A stretch of 64,000 nt of DNA from UBA8079 sp049601915 (lineage in GTDB: Bacteria > Pseudomonadota > Alphaproteobacteria > UBA6615), in the NCBI GenBank assembly GCA_049601915.1, contig JBMYRB010000002.1:628852-692851 (forward strand), given 5' to 3'. The notes beneath the pieces were generated by a model. It did not search any database and was not told the origin of the DNA. It was given only the letters and a program-made list of their open reading frames with translations. This document shows, piece after piece, positions 17,901 to 26,046 of this stretch (positions within the stretch are counted from its first letter, which is position 1; every line of letters begins with the position of its first letter). Both the position numbers and the translations under genes were made by a program.

Positions 17901-18737
17901 TCAACTGAGGTCGAAGCCTTTTTTGCGGATATAGGCACCAAAATCGGTGCGCTGGGGCTCGGCATACTGGCGGGCCTTGTCTTCTGACCAGGTGTAGGGG
18001 GTGCGGGTGCCGAAGCGGTCGGGGTCGCGTTGTGAGCTGTAGGGGCGTAGCTCCGCGCGACGCGCGTCATAAGCCTCGATAGCACCCGCCTGGACGCCTT
18101 CGTTGTAGGTGTCGGTGTGAACCGTCGCTTCAAGCGGCAGGCGCAGATTGACCCGCGGTGAGCGACCCGGCCAGCCCAGTGTCATCCCGGCGACGGGGAA
18201 CACCCAGTCAGGTAACTCCAGCAAGTCGTTCACTGTTTCCAGATGATCGCGAATGGTGCTGATGGGGCAGGTGCCCAGGCCGGCGGCGTCGGCCGCCGTT
18301 ACGAAGGCGGAAAGCGCGATCCCGGCGTCAACGCCGGCATTGAAGAAGGCGTCGAGGTGATCATTCTCGAACGGGTGACCGTGGTACTCGTGGATCTGGC
18401 GCAGACGGCGGTTGTTGCCACAGAAGACCAGGAATACCGGCGCGTCCGCGATCCAGGCGCTATTGGGGAAAAGTTCGTTGATGGTGGCGCGCTTCTCCGG
18501 GGCGTCCACGATGATGATGTCGCGCTGCTGCAGGTCGCTCTTGGTGGGTGAACTAAGCGCCAGGGCGCAAAGCTGGCGAACCAATTCAGCGCTGATCGGC
18601 ATGTCGGTGTAGCTGCGGCAGGATTGGTGGTTGGCAATCGCGTGCCATTGGCCGACATCAGGCGCATCGGGAACATTTTGGGACGCATCGTCAAAGCGGA
18701 GCTGCAGCAGTTCGTCGACAGTGGGTGCATCGGCCAT
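17901..18737 (-). CDS. Nitroreductase family protein (NADPH-dependent)
   Basis: FMN-dependent nitroreductase-fold oxidoreductase, 278 aa from the chosen start MADAPTVD. HQSCRSYTDMPIS near residue 36 is the family N-terminal FMN phosphate-binding region; SPTKSDLQQRDII near 62 and the late AGMTLGWPGRSPRVNLRLP match the NfsA/SagB-like layout. A TTG start 45 bases upstream would overlap the CoA-ligase stop (TTGA) and remains possible. Operon partner of the upstream acyl-CoA ligase. Substrate unknown. Confidence 0.82.
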   Translation of the reverse strand: MADAPTVDELLQLRFDDASQNVPDAPDVGQWHAIANHQSCRSYTDMPISAELVRQLCALALSSPTKSDLQQRDIIIVDAPEKRATINELFPNSAWIADAPVFLVFCGNNRRLRQIHEYHGHPFENDHLDAFFNAGVDAGIALSAFVTAADAAGLGTCPISTIRDHLETVNDLLELPDWVFPVAGMTLGWPGRSPRVNLRLPLEATVHTDTYNEGVQAGAIEAYDARRAELRPYSSQRDPDRFGTRTPYTWSEDKARQYAEPQRTDFGAYIRKKGFDLS

Positions 18738-18778
18738 GTTTCGTTGTCTTTCAGTGATGTCTCGCGCTGTTGGCGCTT

Positions 18779-20401
18779 TCAAGCCGTCGGCAGTTGGTGG
18801 TCGCCGAATTTCTCGCGTAGCCTGGTCTTAAGAACCTTGCCGGTAGCACCCAGCGGCAGTTCGTCGATATAGACCGTGTCGTCCGGCAGGCACCATTTGG
18901 CCAGCTTGTCGCTCAGGAATGCCGTCATATCGGCATGGCTTGGTGCGTCGTCCGTCGCCGGGACGATCACCAGGAGAGGGCGTTCGTCCCATTTTGGGTG
19001 CGGAATGCCGATGACGGCCGCCTGGGCCACGTCCGGGTGCCCCATTGCGAGGTTCTCGATCTCGATCGAACTGATCCACTCGCCACCTGACTTGATGACG
19101 TCCTTCGACCGGTCGGTAATCTCCATATAGCCGTCCCGGTCGATCGTGGCGACGTCGCCGGTCGCGAACCATCCTTCTGCGTCATGTGATTCCGATTGTT
19201 CCATCTTGAAGTAGCTGTCGATGATCCAGGGGCCGCGCACATGCAGGTCGCCGAACGCTTTCCCGTCATGGGGAAGCGGCTTGCCGGCACCGTCGGTAAT
19301 GCGCATTTCAACCCCGAACACCGGCCGTCCCTGCTTTGCCTGCTGGCGTCGCCGCAAGGCATCGTCGGTCATCGACGGTTTGGGGATGGAGACGGCACCC
19401 AGCGGGCTGGTCTCGGTCATGCCCCATGCATGGCGTACCTCGACCCCGTAATCGTCCTGGAACTCGCGGATCATTGATTCGGGGCAGGCGGACCCGCCGA
19501 TGACGGTGCGTTTGAGCGCGGGTGCGCTTGAGGATGTCTCACGCCAGTGGGCGAGCAGCATGAGCCATATTGTCGGTACGCCCGCCGCGAATGTCACATC
19601 CTCGGTCACCATCAGCTCATGGATGCTGGCTCCGTCCAGTTTCGGTCCCGGCAATACCAGCTTGGCCCCCACCATCGTTGCGCCATATGGAATACCCCAA
19701 GCGTTCACGTGGAACATGGGAACGACCGGCAGAACAACCTCGTTCTCGCCCATATGCAAGACATCGGGCAGCGCGGAGGCATAAGCGTGGATCACGGTCG
19801 ATCGATGGCTGAACAGCGCGCCTTTCGGGTTGCCGGTCGTGCCCGACGTGTAGCAGAGCGACGATGCCGTCCCCTCGTCGAACGTCGGCCATTCGAGATC
19901 GTCGGAATGGCCGTCGACGAGTTCTTCGTAGCAGAGAACATTCGCCAGGCCCGTCTCGGGCATATTCGCGCGATCGGTCATGACGATCACGTCCCTCAGG
20001 TGGGTCAGATCATCCGCGACCGCCTCGATCAGCGGGACGAGATTGGCGTCCACGAAGACATAGGCGTCTTCGGCATGGTTCATGATGTAGGTGAGTTGGC
20101 TGGGGTGCAGCCGCGGGTTGAGCGTGTGAGTGACGGCGCCGATCCCCGATACCGCGTAGTAGATTTCGAAATGGCGATGGGTGTTCCAGGCCATGGTGGC
20201 GATCCGGTCCCCGTGTTTGACATCGAGTGCCTGGAGAGCGTTGGCGAGTTGGCGTGCGCGTTTATGTGCGTCACGATAGGTGTAGCGGTGGATCGGGCCC
20301 TCGACTGTGCGGGACACGATCTCACGGTCGCCGGATGCGAAGTCGGCATGTTCAAGCAGGCTCGAAATCAGCAGCGGTTTGTCCATGATTTGTCCGAGCA
20401 T
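18779..20401 (-). CDS. Long-chain/3-(methylthio)propionyl-CoA ligase-like (AMP-binding, DmdB type)
   Basis: Adenylate-forming acyl-CoA synthetase, 540 aa. The N-terminus MLGQIMDKPLLISSLLEHA closely follows the DmdB/medium-chain fatty-acyl-CoA synthetase subgroup. AMP-binding motif YTSGTTGNPKG is near residue 185, GMTETSP near 332, and the hinge ATGDVATIDRDGYMEITDRSKD near 415; catalytic Lys is in GATGKVLKTRLR near the end. DmdB activates the DMSP demethylation product, but the family is broad, so a fatty or aryl acid is equally possible. Other dmd genes are not in the window. Confidence 0.82.
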   Translation of the reverse strand: MLGQIMDKPLLISSLLEHADFASGDREIVSRTVEGPIHRYTYRDAHKRARQLANALQALDVKHGDRIATMAWNTHRHFEIYYAVSGIGAVTHTLNPRLHPSQLTYIMNHAEDAYVFVDANLVPLIEAVADDLTHLRDVIVMTDRANMPETGLANVLCYEELVDGHSDDLEWPTFDEGTASSLCYTSGTTGNPKGALFSHRSTVIHAYASALPDVLHMGENEVVLPVVPMFHVNAWGIPYGATMVGAKLVLPGPKLDGASIHELMVTEDVTFAAGVPTIWLMLLAHWRETSSSAPALKRTVIGGSACPESMIREFQDDYGVEVRHAWGMTETSPLGAVSIPKPSMTDDALRRRQQAKQGRPVFGVEMRITDGAGKPLPHDGKAFGDLHVRGPWIIDSYFKMEQSESHDAEGWFATGDVATIDRDGYMEITDRSKDVIKSGGEWISSIEIENLAMGHPDVAQAAVIGIPHPKWDERPLLVIVPATDDAPSHADMTAFLSDKLAKWCLPDDTVYIDELPLGATGKVLKTRLREKFGDHQLPTA

Positions 20402-20490
20402 AAGCTTTCCTCCCCAAATTTCCGGTGTTGGTCACCGGTATATTTGCGAAGTATCAACCGCCGTGGAGCGCGGCTCAAGTGCGCAGGCGC

Positions 20491-21291
20491 CTAGTGTGTG
20501 ACTCGCTGCAGGAACTCGAGACAGATTTCCGCGAAGCCGTCCGGGTCCTCCATGAGCGCAACATGGCCTGTTCCCTTCAATATTCTGAGCTCGGACCCCG
20601 GAATCTGCGCGTGAATCTCGGCTGAAAGATGGGGTGACGCGATCAGGTCGAGATCGGAACAGGTCACGAGTGTCGGGACGGTGATCGATGGCAGCCGGTC
20701 ATAGGTGTCCCCGATGATGCAGGCCTCGAGCTGACCGATCCAGCCCGCGTTGACCGGTGAGTGTTCGAGCAGGAACCGGCGGTGCGCATCCATCTCTTCA
20801 ACATGCTCGTCGTAATAGGCGCTGGCGTGCAGTGCCAGCATGCTAATTTCGGCCAACGCCACGCGCTGATCGTGCTCTGCCAGATAAAGGCGTGTCTCCT
20901 GGAATTTCTTGAGCCGTGGGCCGTTTCGCGTCCAGCTGTGGTGAATCCCGAGACTGAGAACGCGTTGGGGGTGATTGAGTGCGAGTTCCTGAGAGATATG
21001 ACCACCCATTGAGAATCCCATCACATGGGCCTGTTCGATGCCGGCGTGGTCGAGGACATGGGCGGCGTCATCGGCCATGTCGGCAAGGCTGTAACCCCGT
21101 TCGGGCACGCTCGACGCACCGACCCCACGGTTATCGAAGACGATTGTACGAAACGACGGGGCGAAGTGCGGAATCTGGCCTGCCCAGAATCCGAGATCGT
21201 GCCCCGTGCCGCTGACAAGGATCAGGGCTGGCCCATCCCCGTGTATCTCATAGTTAATCTCGACGCCTTCGCGTGGTGGTGTCATCGGCAT
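20491..21291 (-). CDS. Alpha/beta hydrolase
   Basis: Alpha/beta-fold hydrolase, 266 aa. Oxyanion strand LILVSGTGHDLGFW, nucleophile elbow GFSMGG (Ser near residue 95), acid SDLDLIAS near 205 and catalytic His in GTGHVALMEDP near 240 are all present and in order. Similar proteins include 3-oxoadipate enol-lactonase-like hydrolases and haloperoxidase-like esterases. Same strand as the CoA ligase with a 90-base gap. The substrate is not identifiable. Confidence 0.85.
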   Translation of the reverse strand: MPMTPPREGVEINYEIHGDGPALILVSGTGHDLGFWAGQIPHFAPSFRTIVFDNRGVGASSVPERGYSLADMADDAAHVLDHAGIEQAHVMGFSMGGHISQELALNHPQRVLSLGIHHSWTRNGPRLKKFQETRLYLAEHDQRVALAEISMLALHASAYYDEHVEEMDAHRRFLLEHSPVNAGWIGQLEACIIGDTYDRLPSITVPTLVTCSDLDLIASPHLSAEIHAQIPGSELRILKGTGHVALMEDPDGFAEICLEFLQRVTH

Positions 21292-21363
21292 GGAGGTGCT
21301 CCGCGAATAATGTTCCGCGCAGCATGACCATGCCCCTATACGGGTTCAAGAGGGCCGGAACGG

Positions 21364-21395
21364 AAAACCGCCCCGGGCGGTCGCCCGGAGCGGTT
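21364..21395 (-). terminator. Rho-independent terminator after the small membrane protein gene
   Basis: Read on the minus strand, a GC-rich stem (AACCGCTCCGGGCG with CGCCCGGGGCGGTT, one mismatch) is followed by TTTTCCG. It is the second of two consecutive hairpins downstream of the 79-aa gene and ahead of the alpha/beta hydrolase. Confidence 0.65.
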
Positions 21396-21414
21396 CCAAA
21401 GTCCTGAAATGACA

Positions 21415-21446
21415 CCTTCGGGTTTGCCTGACGGCGAACCCGAAGG
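21415..21446 (-). terminator. First stem-loop downstream of the small membrane protein gene
   Basis: A perfect 10-bp inverted repeat (CCTTCGGGTT / AACCCGAAGG) with a 12-nt loop starts about 10 bases after the stop. No T-run follows directly, so it may protect the 3' end or act together with the hairpin at 21364-21395. Confidence 0.55.
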
Positions 21447-21456
21447 CTTAAACCCT

Positions 21457-21696
21457 TTAACCCGGAGTTCTTTTCGCGAACAGCCAGAGAATGATCGCAA
21501 CCGCGATCAAGCCGACCACACCGTTGTCGCCGAGCGTCTGGATCAGGTTGATTAGTTCACTCACGACGCCACCAAAGAACGGCAGTTCGCCGGTGGTAAG
21601 GATATCCAGCACGATCGCGAGGGCGATGAGCAGGAGGCCAAGCTCCGTTACCTGGCCTATCCATTTTTTGACTTTTTCCATCATGTTTTCGGGCAT
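21457..21696 (-). CDS. Small two-helix membrane protein, 79 aa, unknown function
   Basis: I do not recognise this protein. It starts MPENMMEKVKKWIGQ, an amphipathic basic helix, followed by hydrophobic segments at about residues 16-36 (LGLLLIALAIVLDIL) and 55-74 (GVVGLIAVAIILWLFAKR), with a short LPFFGGVV turn between. The start at 21696 was chosen because a strong ribosome site (AGAAGGGGGA) lies just upstream. It has its own promoter candidate, a 5' hairpin and two downstream hairpins, all signs of a stand-alone, highly expressed gene. The layout could suit a holin-like, scaffold or channel protein; no function is claimed. Confidence 0.75.
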   Translation of the reverse strand: MPENMMEKVKKWIGQVTELGLLLIALAIVLDILTTGELPFFGGVVSELINLIQTLGDNGVVGLIAVAIILWLFAKRTPG

Positions 21697-21736
21697 GTAG
21701 TCCCCCTTCTGGGTTATTTTCGACTTATAAGCCTTT

Positions 21737-21758
21737 GGGCCACGATATCTTGTGGCCC
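21737..21758 (-). promoter_or_regulatory. 5' stem-loop in the leader of the small membrane protein mRNA
   Basis: A perfect 7-bp inverted repeat (GGGCCAC / GTGGCCC) with an 8-nt loop ends at about the predicted transcription start. A hairpin at the very 5' end of a transcript commonly slows decay. It could instead be an operator overlapping the start point. Confidence 0.45.
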
Positions 21759-21765
21759 GCGGGAA

Positions 21766-21795
21766 GTATCCCACAACATGTTCGAAATCTGTCAA
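21766..21795 (-). promoter_or_regulatory. Sigma-70-type promoter for the small membrane protein gene
   Basis: On the minus strand a perfect TTGACA (21790-21795) is followed after 18 bases by GGATAC (21766-21771) as the -10 candidate. Transcription would begin near 21758, about 60 bases before the start codon. The DNA just upstream of the -35 is extremely AT-rich, where an UP element would lie. Confidence 0.55.
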
Positions 21796-22020
21796 GGTTA
21801 TGAATACAGTATAAATATCTCATATAAAGTAGATAATACTTCAATATAAAAAATAATAAATAAGAATAAAATAAAAAAAAATCAAATAATCAGTTTGACG
21901 AAAAAACATGCACCAAATTACGTTTATATTGATCTTAATAACAAAAGTGACGCGGTTTTTCTTGTATTTATTTATATATTCGAGGCATGGCACATATAAT
22001 GTGTATCTGGCGTCGAATTA
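21796..22020. other. Highly AT-rich intergenic block with A-tracts
   Basis: By direct count, 21781-22020 has about 60 G or C in 240 bases (25%), and 21841-21900 only 8 in 60, in an otherwise GC-rich window. The plus strand is strongly A-rich, with A-tracts up to nine bases. No open frame or RNA gene is recognised in it. A TATAAT within the palindrome CACAT-ATA-ATGTG (21991-22003) could serve the plus strand, but no matching -35 is present. The rest of this 521-bp gap up to 22217 is ordinary. Confidence 0.7.
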
Positions 22021-22217
22021 GGCAGGTCATAACGGTTCGTCATATGGGTGGTGATACGGGTCGTGTTTTCGCGATTCCTTCGCATAGCCGGTGCCCACAA
22101 AGTGATCGCGCAGGCGACAGGTAGTTGCATTACCCGGCGCGTGGACGCTAAATCTTGACCCTATTGTTTTCCCGGCCATCGGCGTGCGGAAGACCGGGGA
22201 ATCGAGAGGTGGAACGC

Positions 22218-22718
22218 ATGCCGGAAGCATCCTTCGACAGTCGTGAATTTCGCAACGCATTGGGCAATTTTGCGACCGGCGTCACGATTATTACGGCGAA
22301 AGGCGAAAATGGAGAACTGGTCGGCGTCACCGCCAGCTCCTTCAATTCCGTATCGCTCGACCCGCCGCTCATCCTCTGGAGCCTCGATCGCAACTCGACA
22401 AGCCTGCAGGTTATCGAGGCGGCGAGCCATTTTTGCGTGCATATCCTGAGCGATGCCCAGGGCGAGGAGTGCATGGCCTTCGCGAAGTCCGGCGCCGACA
22501 AGTTCGCTGACCTCGAATGTGGCGAGGGCCTTGGCGGTGCGCCGCTCGTCGATGGATGCCTGGCGCGTTTCGAGTGTCGAAACGTGGTGCATCATGACGG
22601 TGGGGACCACGTCATCATCGTTGGCGAAGTCGAGCGTTTCGACGTTCAGGACGGCGATCCACTGATATTCTTTCGTGGCAAGTTGAGCAATCTTGCCCCG
22701 CCGGACGGTGAAGCCTGA
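22218..22718 (+). CDS. Flavin reductase family protein (FMN-binding)
   Basis: Flavin reductase / split-barrel FMN-binding protein, 166 aa from the chosen start MPEASFDS; GAGAGGTGGA precedes it. Family segments: FRNALGNFATGVTIITA near residue 9, GVTASSFNSVSLDPPLILWSL near 36, and SHFCVHILSDAQ near 75. The late GDHVIIVGEVERF is the typical beta strand. Such proteins supply reduced flavin to two-component monooxygenases or reduce flavin directly. No partner oxygenase is adjacent. Confidence 0.87.
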   Translation: MPEASFDSREFRNALGNFATGVTIITAKGENGELVGVTASSFNSVSLDPPLILWSLDRNSTSLQVIEAASHFCVHILSDAQGEECMAFAKSGADKFADLECGEGLGGAPLVDGCLARFECRNVVHHDGGDHVIIVGEVERFDVQDGDPLIFFRGKLSNLAPPDGEA

Positions 22719-22840
22719 ATACCCATACGTCGGCTTGGTGGGAGTCCCCCTGTCTCCCAATGCCCGCTATAATCAATGAACACATCCGCATCGTCGGATG
22801 CCGGAAAGAGGCGCATGCGCCCATGGAGGAGAATTCGGTC

Positions 22841-24340
22841 ATGAATACCTTGGACCACTGGATTAACGGAGCGGCCTCATCGGGCGCGTCCGATCGTATG
22901 GGGCCCGTGTTTAACCCGGCGACGGGCGAACAGGTGGGGCAGGTTCATCTTGCAAGCGGCGCCGACGTTGATGCCGCCGTCGCAGCGGCGAAAGCCGCGT
23001 TGCCCGAATGGTCGGCCACGCCACCCTTGCGGCGCGCGCGCATTATGTTCCGATTCAACGAGCTGATCTTGAAGCATACCGATGAACTGGCCGAGTTGAT
23101 CACCCTGGAACACGGCAAGACGATCGAGGATGCCAAGGGAGACATCCTGCGAGGCCGCGAGGTCGTTGAGTATGCGTGCGGTATTCCGCATCTTCTGCGT
23201 GGCGACTTTACCGAGGATGTGGGAACCGGCGTGGACGCGTATTCGATCCGCCAGGCGGTGGGTGTCTGTGCCGGAATTACCCCGTTCAACTTCCCGGCGA
23301 TGATCCCTTTATGGATGTTCCCGCTGTCCATCGCGTGTGGCAATACCTTCATCCTCAAACCCTCGGAGCGTGATCCGTCATGCCCCTTCCGGCTTGTCGA
23401 ACTGGCGCATGAGGCCGGTGTCCCCGAAGGGGTCGTCAACATGGTCAACGGTGACAAGGAGGCCGTCGACGCGCTCCTGACGCACGCCGATGTCGACGCC
23501 GTTTCCTTTGTCGGTTCGACTCCGGTTGCTTCATACATCTATGCCACGGCAGCCGAGCACGGAAAGCGTGTACAGGCGCTCGGCGGTGCGAAGAACCATA
23601 TGGTCGTAATGCCCGATGCGGATATTGAGCAGGCGAGCGATGCGTTGATCGGCGCAGGATACGGATCTGCGGGTCAACGCTGCATGGCGGTCTCCGTCGC
23701 AGTCGCGGTCGGCGATGACACGGCGGATGCCTTGGTGGGCAACCTGACGCCCAAGATCCAGGAATTGAAGATAGGACCGGGAAACGCGGACGATATCGAA
23801 ATGGGCCCGGTCGTCACCAAGCAGGCCCATGACCGCATTCTGAACCTGATCGATCAAGGCGTGGCCGACGGCGCGACCCTCGCGGTGGATGGCCGGGGCC
23901 TGAAGCTGCAGGGCTATGAGAACGGCTACTTCATGGGCGGAACCTTGTTCGATCATGTCACCGAAGATATGAGCGTCTACAAGGAAGAGATTTTCGGTCC
24001 GGTTCTGGCCGTGGTTCGTGCCAAGGATTACGAAAGCGCGCTCGACATGGTGAACCGTAACGAATACGGCAACGGCACCGCGATTTTCACCAAGGACGGC
24101 GATGCCGCGCGCGACTTCACCGAGCGGGTGCAGATCGGGATGGTCGGCGTGAATGTGCCCATTCCGGTGCCGGTCGCATATCACAGTTTCGGCGGCTGGA
24201 AACGGTCTCTATTCGGGGACACCCACATGCACGGCATGGAAGGCGTCCGCTTCTACACGCGTCTAAAGGCGGTCACATCGCGTTGGCCCAAGTCCGGCGT
24301 GCGCGAAGGCCACAGCCTCACCATGCCGACAATGCAGTGA
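22841..24340 (+). CDS. mmsA: CoA-acylating methylmalonate-semialdehyde dehydrogenase
   Basis: Aldehyde dehydrogenase superfamily, MmsA/IolA branch, 499 aa from MNTLDHWINGAA; a GGAGGAGAA ribosome site supports this start over the longer frame. Converts methylmalonate or malonate semialdehyde to propionyl- or acetyl-CoA with NAD and CoA, in valine, inositol or beta-alanine breakdown. The catalytic Cys281 lies in GSAGQRCMAVS; FNFPAMIPLWMFPLS near residue 148 is diagnostic of this CoA-acylating group. Its stop overlaps the GTG start of the following ABC ATPase. Confidence 0.9.
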   Translation: MNTLDHWINGAASSGASDRMGPVFNPATGEQVGQVHLASGADVDAAVAAAKAALPEWSATPPLRRARIMFRFNELILKHTDELAELITLEHGKTIEDAKGDILRGREVVEYACGIPHLLRGDFTEDVGTGVDAYSIRQAVGVCAGITPFNFPAMIPLWMFPLSIACGNTFILKPSERDPSCPFRLVELAHEAGVPEGVVNMVNGDKEAVDALLTHADVDAVSFVGSTPVASYIYATAAEHGKRVQALGGAKNHMVVMPDADIEQASDALIGAGYGSAGQRCMAVSVAVAVGDDTADALVGNLTPKIQELKIGPGNADDIEMGPVVTKQAHDRILNLIDQGVADGATLAVDGRGLKLQGYENGYFMGGTLFDHVTEDMSVYKEEIFGPVLAVVRAKDYESALDMVNRNEYGNGTAIFTKDGDAARDFTERVQIGMVGVNVPIPVPVAYHSFGGWKRSLFGDTHMHGMEGVRFYTRLKAVTSRWPKSGVREGHSLTMPTMQ

Positions 24341-25122
24341 CCGCGAACGGCGACACGCCTAAAATCCGCCTCACCGGGGTGACGCGCAGCCTTGATGGCC
24401 TGCGCGCACTCGATTCGGTGGATATCGAACTTGAGCCCAGGCAATCGCTCGTTTTGATTGGTGGTTCGGGCAGCGGAAAATCGCTGTTGCTCAAATGCAT
24501 TCTCGGCCTGGTCGCGCCGGATGCAGGATCCATCGAAGTCGATGGCGCCGAGACCGTCGGCATGCAGGAGAACCGGCGCATGGACTGGATGCGGCGGTTC
24601 GGTGTTCTGTTTCAGCGCCAGGGATTGTTCGACAGCATGACAGTTTGGGAGAATGTTTCCTTCCGGCTGCTGCAAGATAGCGGCACGTCGCGGCGTGAGG
24701 CGCGCGCGATCGCAATTGAGAAGCTGAAGCAGGTTGGTTTGCCCGCGGATACGGCTGACCTCTCGCCGTCTGAACTTTCGGGCGGTATGCAGAAACGCAC
24801 CGGTCTGGCGCGCGCCATTGCGACCGATCCCGAAATTCTGTTCCTCGACGAGCCGACGGCGGGGCTCGATCCGATCATGAGCAATATAATCAGTGACCTG
24901 ATCAATGACCGAGTCGATGATCTGGGCGCGAGTGTGATTTCGATCGTCAGCGATTTGGCCGTTGTACGCAGGATCGCCAACAATGTTGCGATGTTGCATG
25001 AGGGCCGGGTGGTATGGCGCGGGCCCGTGGCCGAACTCGACGAAACGGATAATGCTTATGTACGTCAGTTCGTCAGTCAGTCGATAGAAGGTCCGATCCG
25101 AATGCCGGCGCTTGCCGGATAA
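24337..25122 (+). CDS. MlaF-type ABC transporter ATP-binding protein, orphan
   Basis: ABC ATPase resembling MlaF/Ttg2A of phospholipid transport, 261 aa. Walker A GGSGSGKS (42-49), signature LSGGMQKRTGLARA and Walker B ILFLDEPTAGLDP are intact. The switch region reads SIVSDLAVVRRIAN where the family has a VTHD-type motif, so the conserved histidine is Ser. The GTG start overlaps the mmsA stop. No MlaE permease, MlaD or intact MlaC is adjacent; an MlaC remnant lies at 62.6 kb. Could be a lipid transporter subunit working with proteins encoded elsewhere, or a decaying paralogue. Confidence 0.8.
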   Translation: MTANGDTPKIRLTGVTRSLDGLRALDSVDIELEPRQSLVLIGGSGSGKSLLLKCILGLVAPDAGSIEVDGAETVGMQENRRMDWMRRFGVLFQRQGLFDSMTVWENVSFRLLQDSGTSRREARAIAIEKLKQVGLPADTADLSPSELSGGMQKRTGLARAIATDPEILFLDEPTAGLDPIMSNIISDLINDRVDDLGASVISIVSDLAVVRRIANNVAMLHEGRVVWRGPVAELDETDNAYVRQFVSQSIEGPIRMPALAG

Positions 25123-25128
25123 CGCCCA

Positions 25129-26037
25129 CTAATCCGTTTCAACGTCGCCGAAAAGTTCCCAGATTTCGGCGCGATATGGAATTGCGCCGCGGCCACCGGG
25201 TTTCGAACACTTAAGGCCCGCCGCGGCAATGGGAAACCGTGCGGCCAATTCCAGGCTTTTCTCTTCGCCGACAGCCAGCGCGAGCGCCCCGAGAAACACA
25301 TCTCGGGTGCCGAGTATATCCACGACCGGCAGGTCAAGTGCGGGGGTGGTTTGCAGTTGGCCGTCCTCGTCGAGCCAGCTGAATCCGTCCTACCCGGCCG
25401 TGACGCCAACACGGGCTTTGGTCGTCGAGGCGGCGGCCTTGAGGCCAGCCCATACGTCTGTTGTGCCCGAATGCTGAAGTAATCCGGCATATGAGAAGAC
25501 AACATGGCTGGCTATCTCGATCAGCTCGCGTCGCACCGGGTTGGGGCCGGCTTCACCGTCGAGGATAGCGGGAATTCGGTGGTCGTAGGCATTCTGAAGC
25601 GCGGGGATCGCAGCTTCGGGCCAGCGTGGGTCAACCAGAACGGCGCTTGTGTCCTCGATCCTGACGAACGGAAGCCAGCTCGCATCGGCACCCAGGCCAC
25701 GCCCGCCAAAGATCGTCTCATGCCTCTAACCGCTGGCGTCGATAAGGATCGAAGACACCGGCGACTGAGCGCCATGAACAAGGCGAACCTGTTCGGTCTG
25801 AACCCCATGCCGTTTTAGGCCGTCCAGCACTTGTAGGCCGGTTTCATCGTCTCCGAGCCGGCCCCAGAAGGTCGAGGAACCGCCTAGACGAACAACCGTG
25901 ACGATTGCAGTAGTAGCGGTCCCGCCGCCTTACTGGTTAAAGTCTTGTGCAAAAGAGAGCTCATTTCCGGCCAGATCGAAGTCACCCTCGAAGACGTGAT
26001 CCAGGAATGCGATACCGACACAGGTGACCTCGGCCAA
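25129..26037 (-). pseudogene. PfkB-family sugar kinase with three in-frame stops
   Basis: Translation of one continuous minus-strand frame gives a full-length ribokinase/PfkB protein (about 302 codons) from CVGIAFLDHVFEGD at the N-terminus to GRGAIPYRAEI at the C-terminus. Three stops interrupt it: TAA at 25930-25932, TAG at 25726-25728 and TAG at 25390-25392. No frameshift is needed. The anion-hole motif normally GAGD reads GTRD, so the protein would be impaired even if read through. The likely start is TTG ten bases after the soeC stop, with AGAGGC as ribosome site, so it was the last gene of the soe operon. Confidence 0.85.
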
Positions 26038-26046
26038 GTCGCGCCT

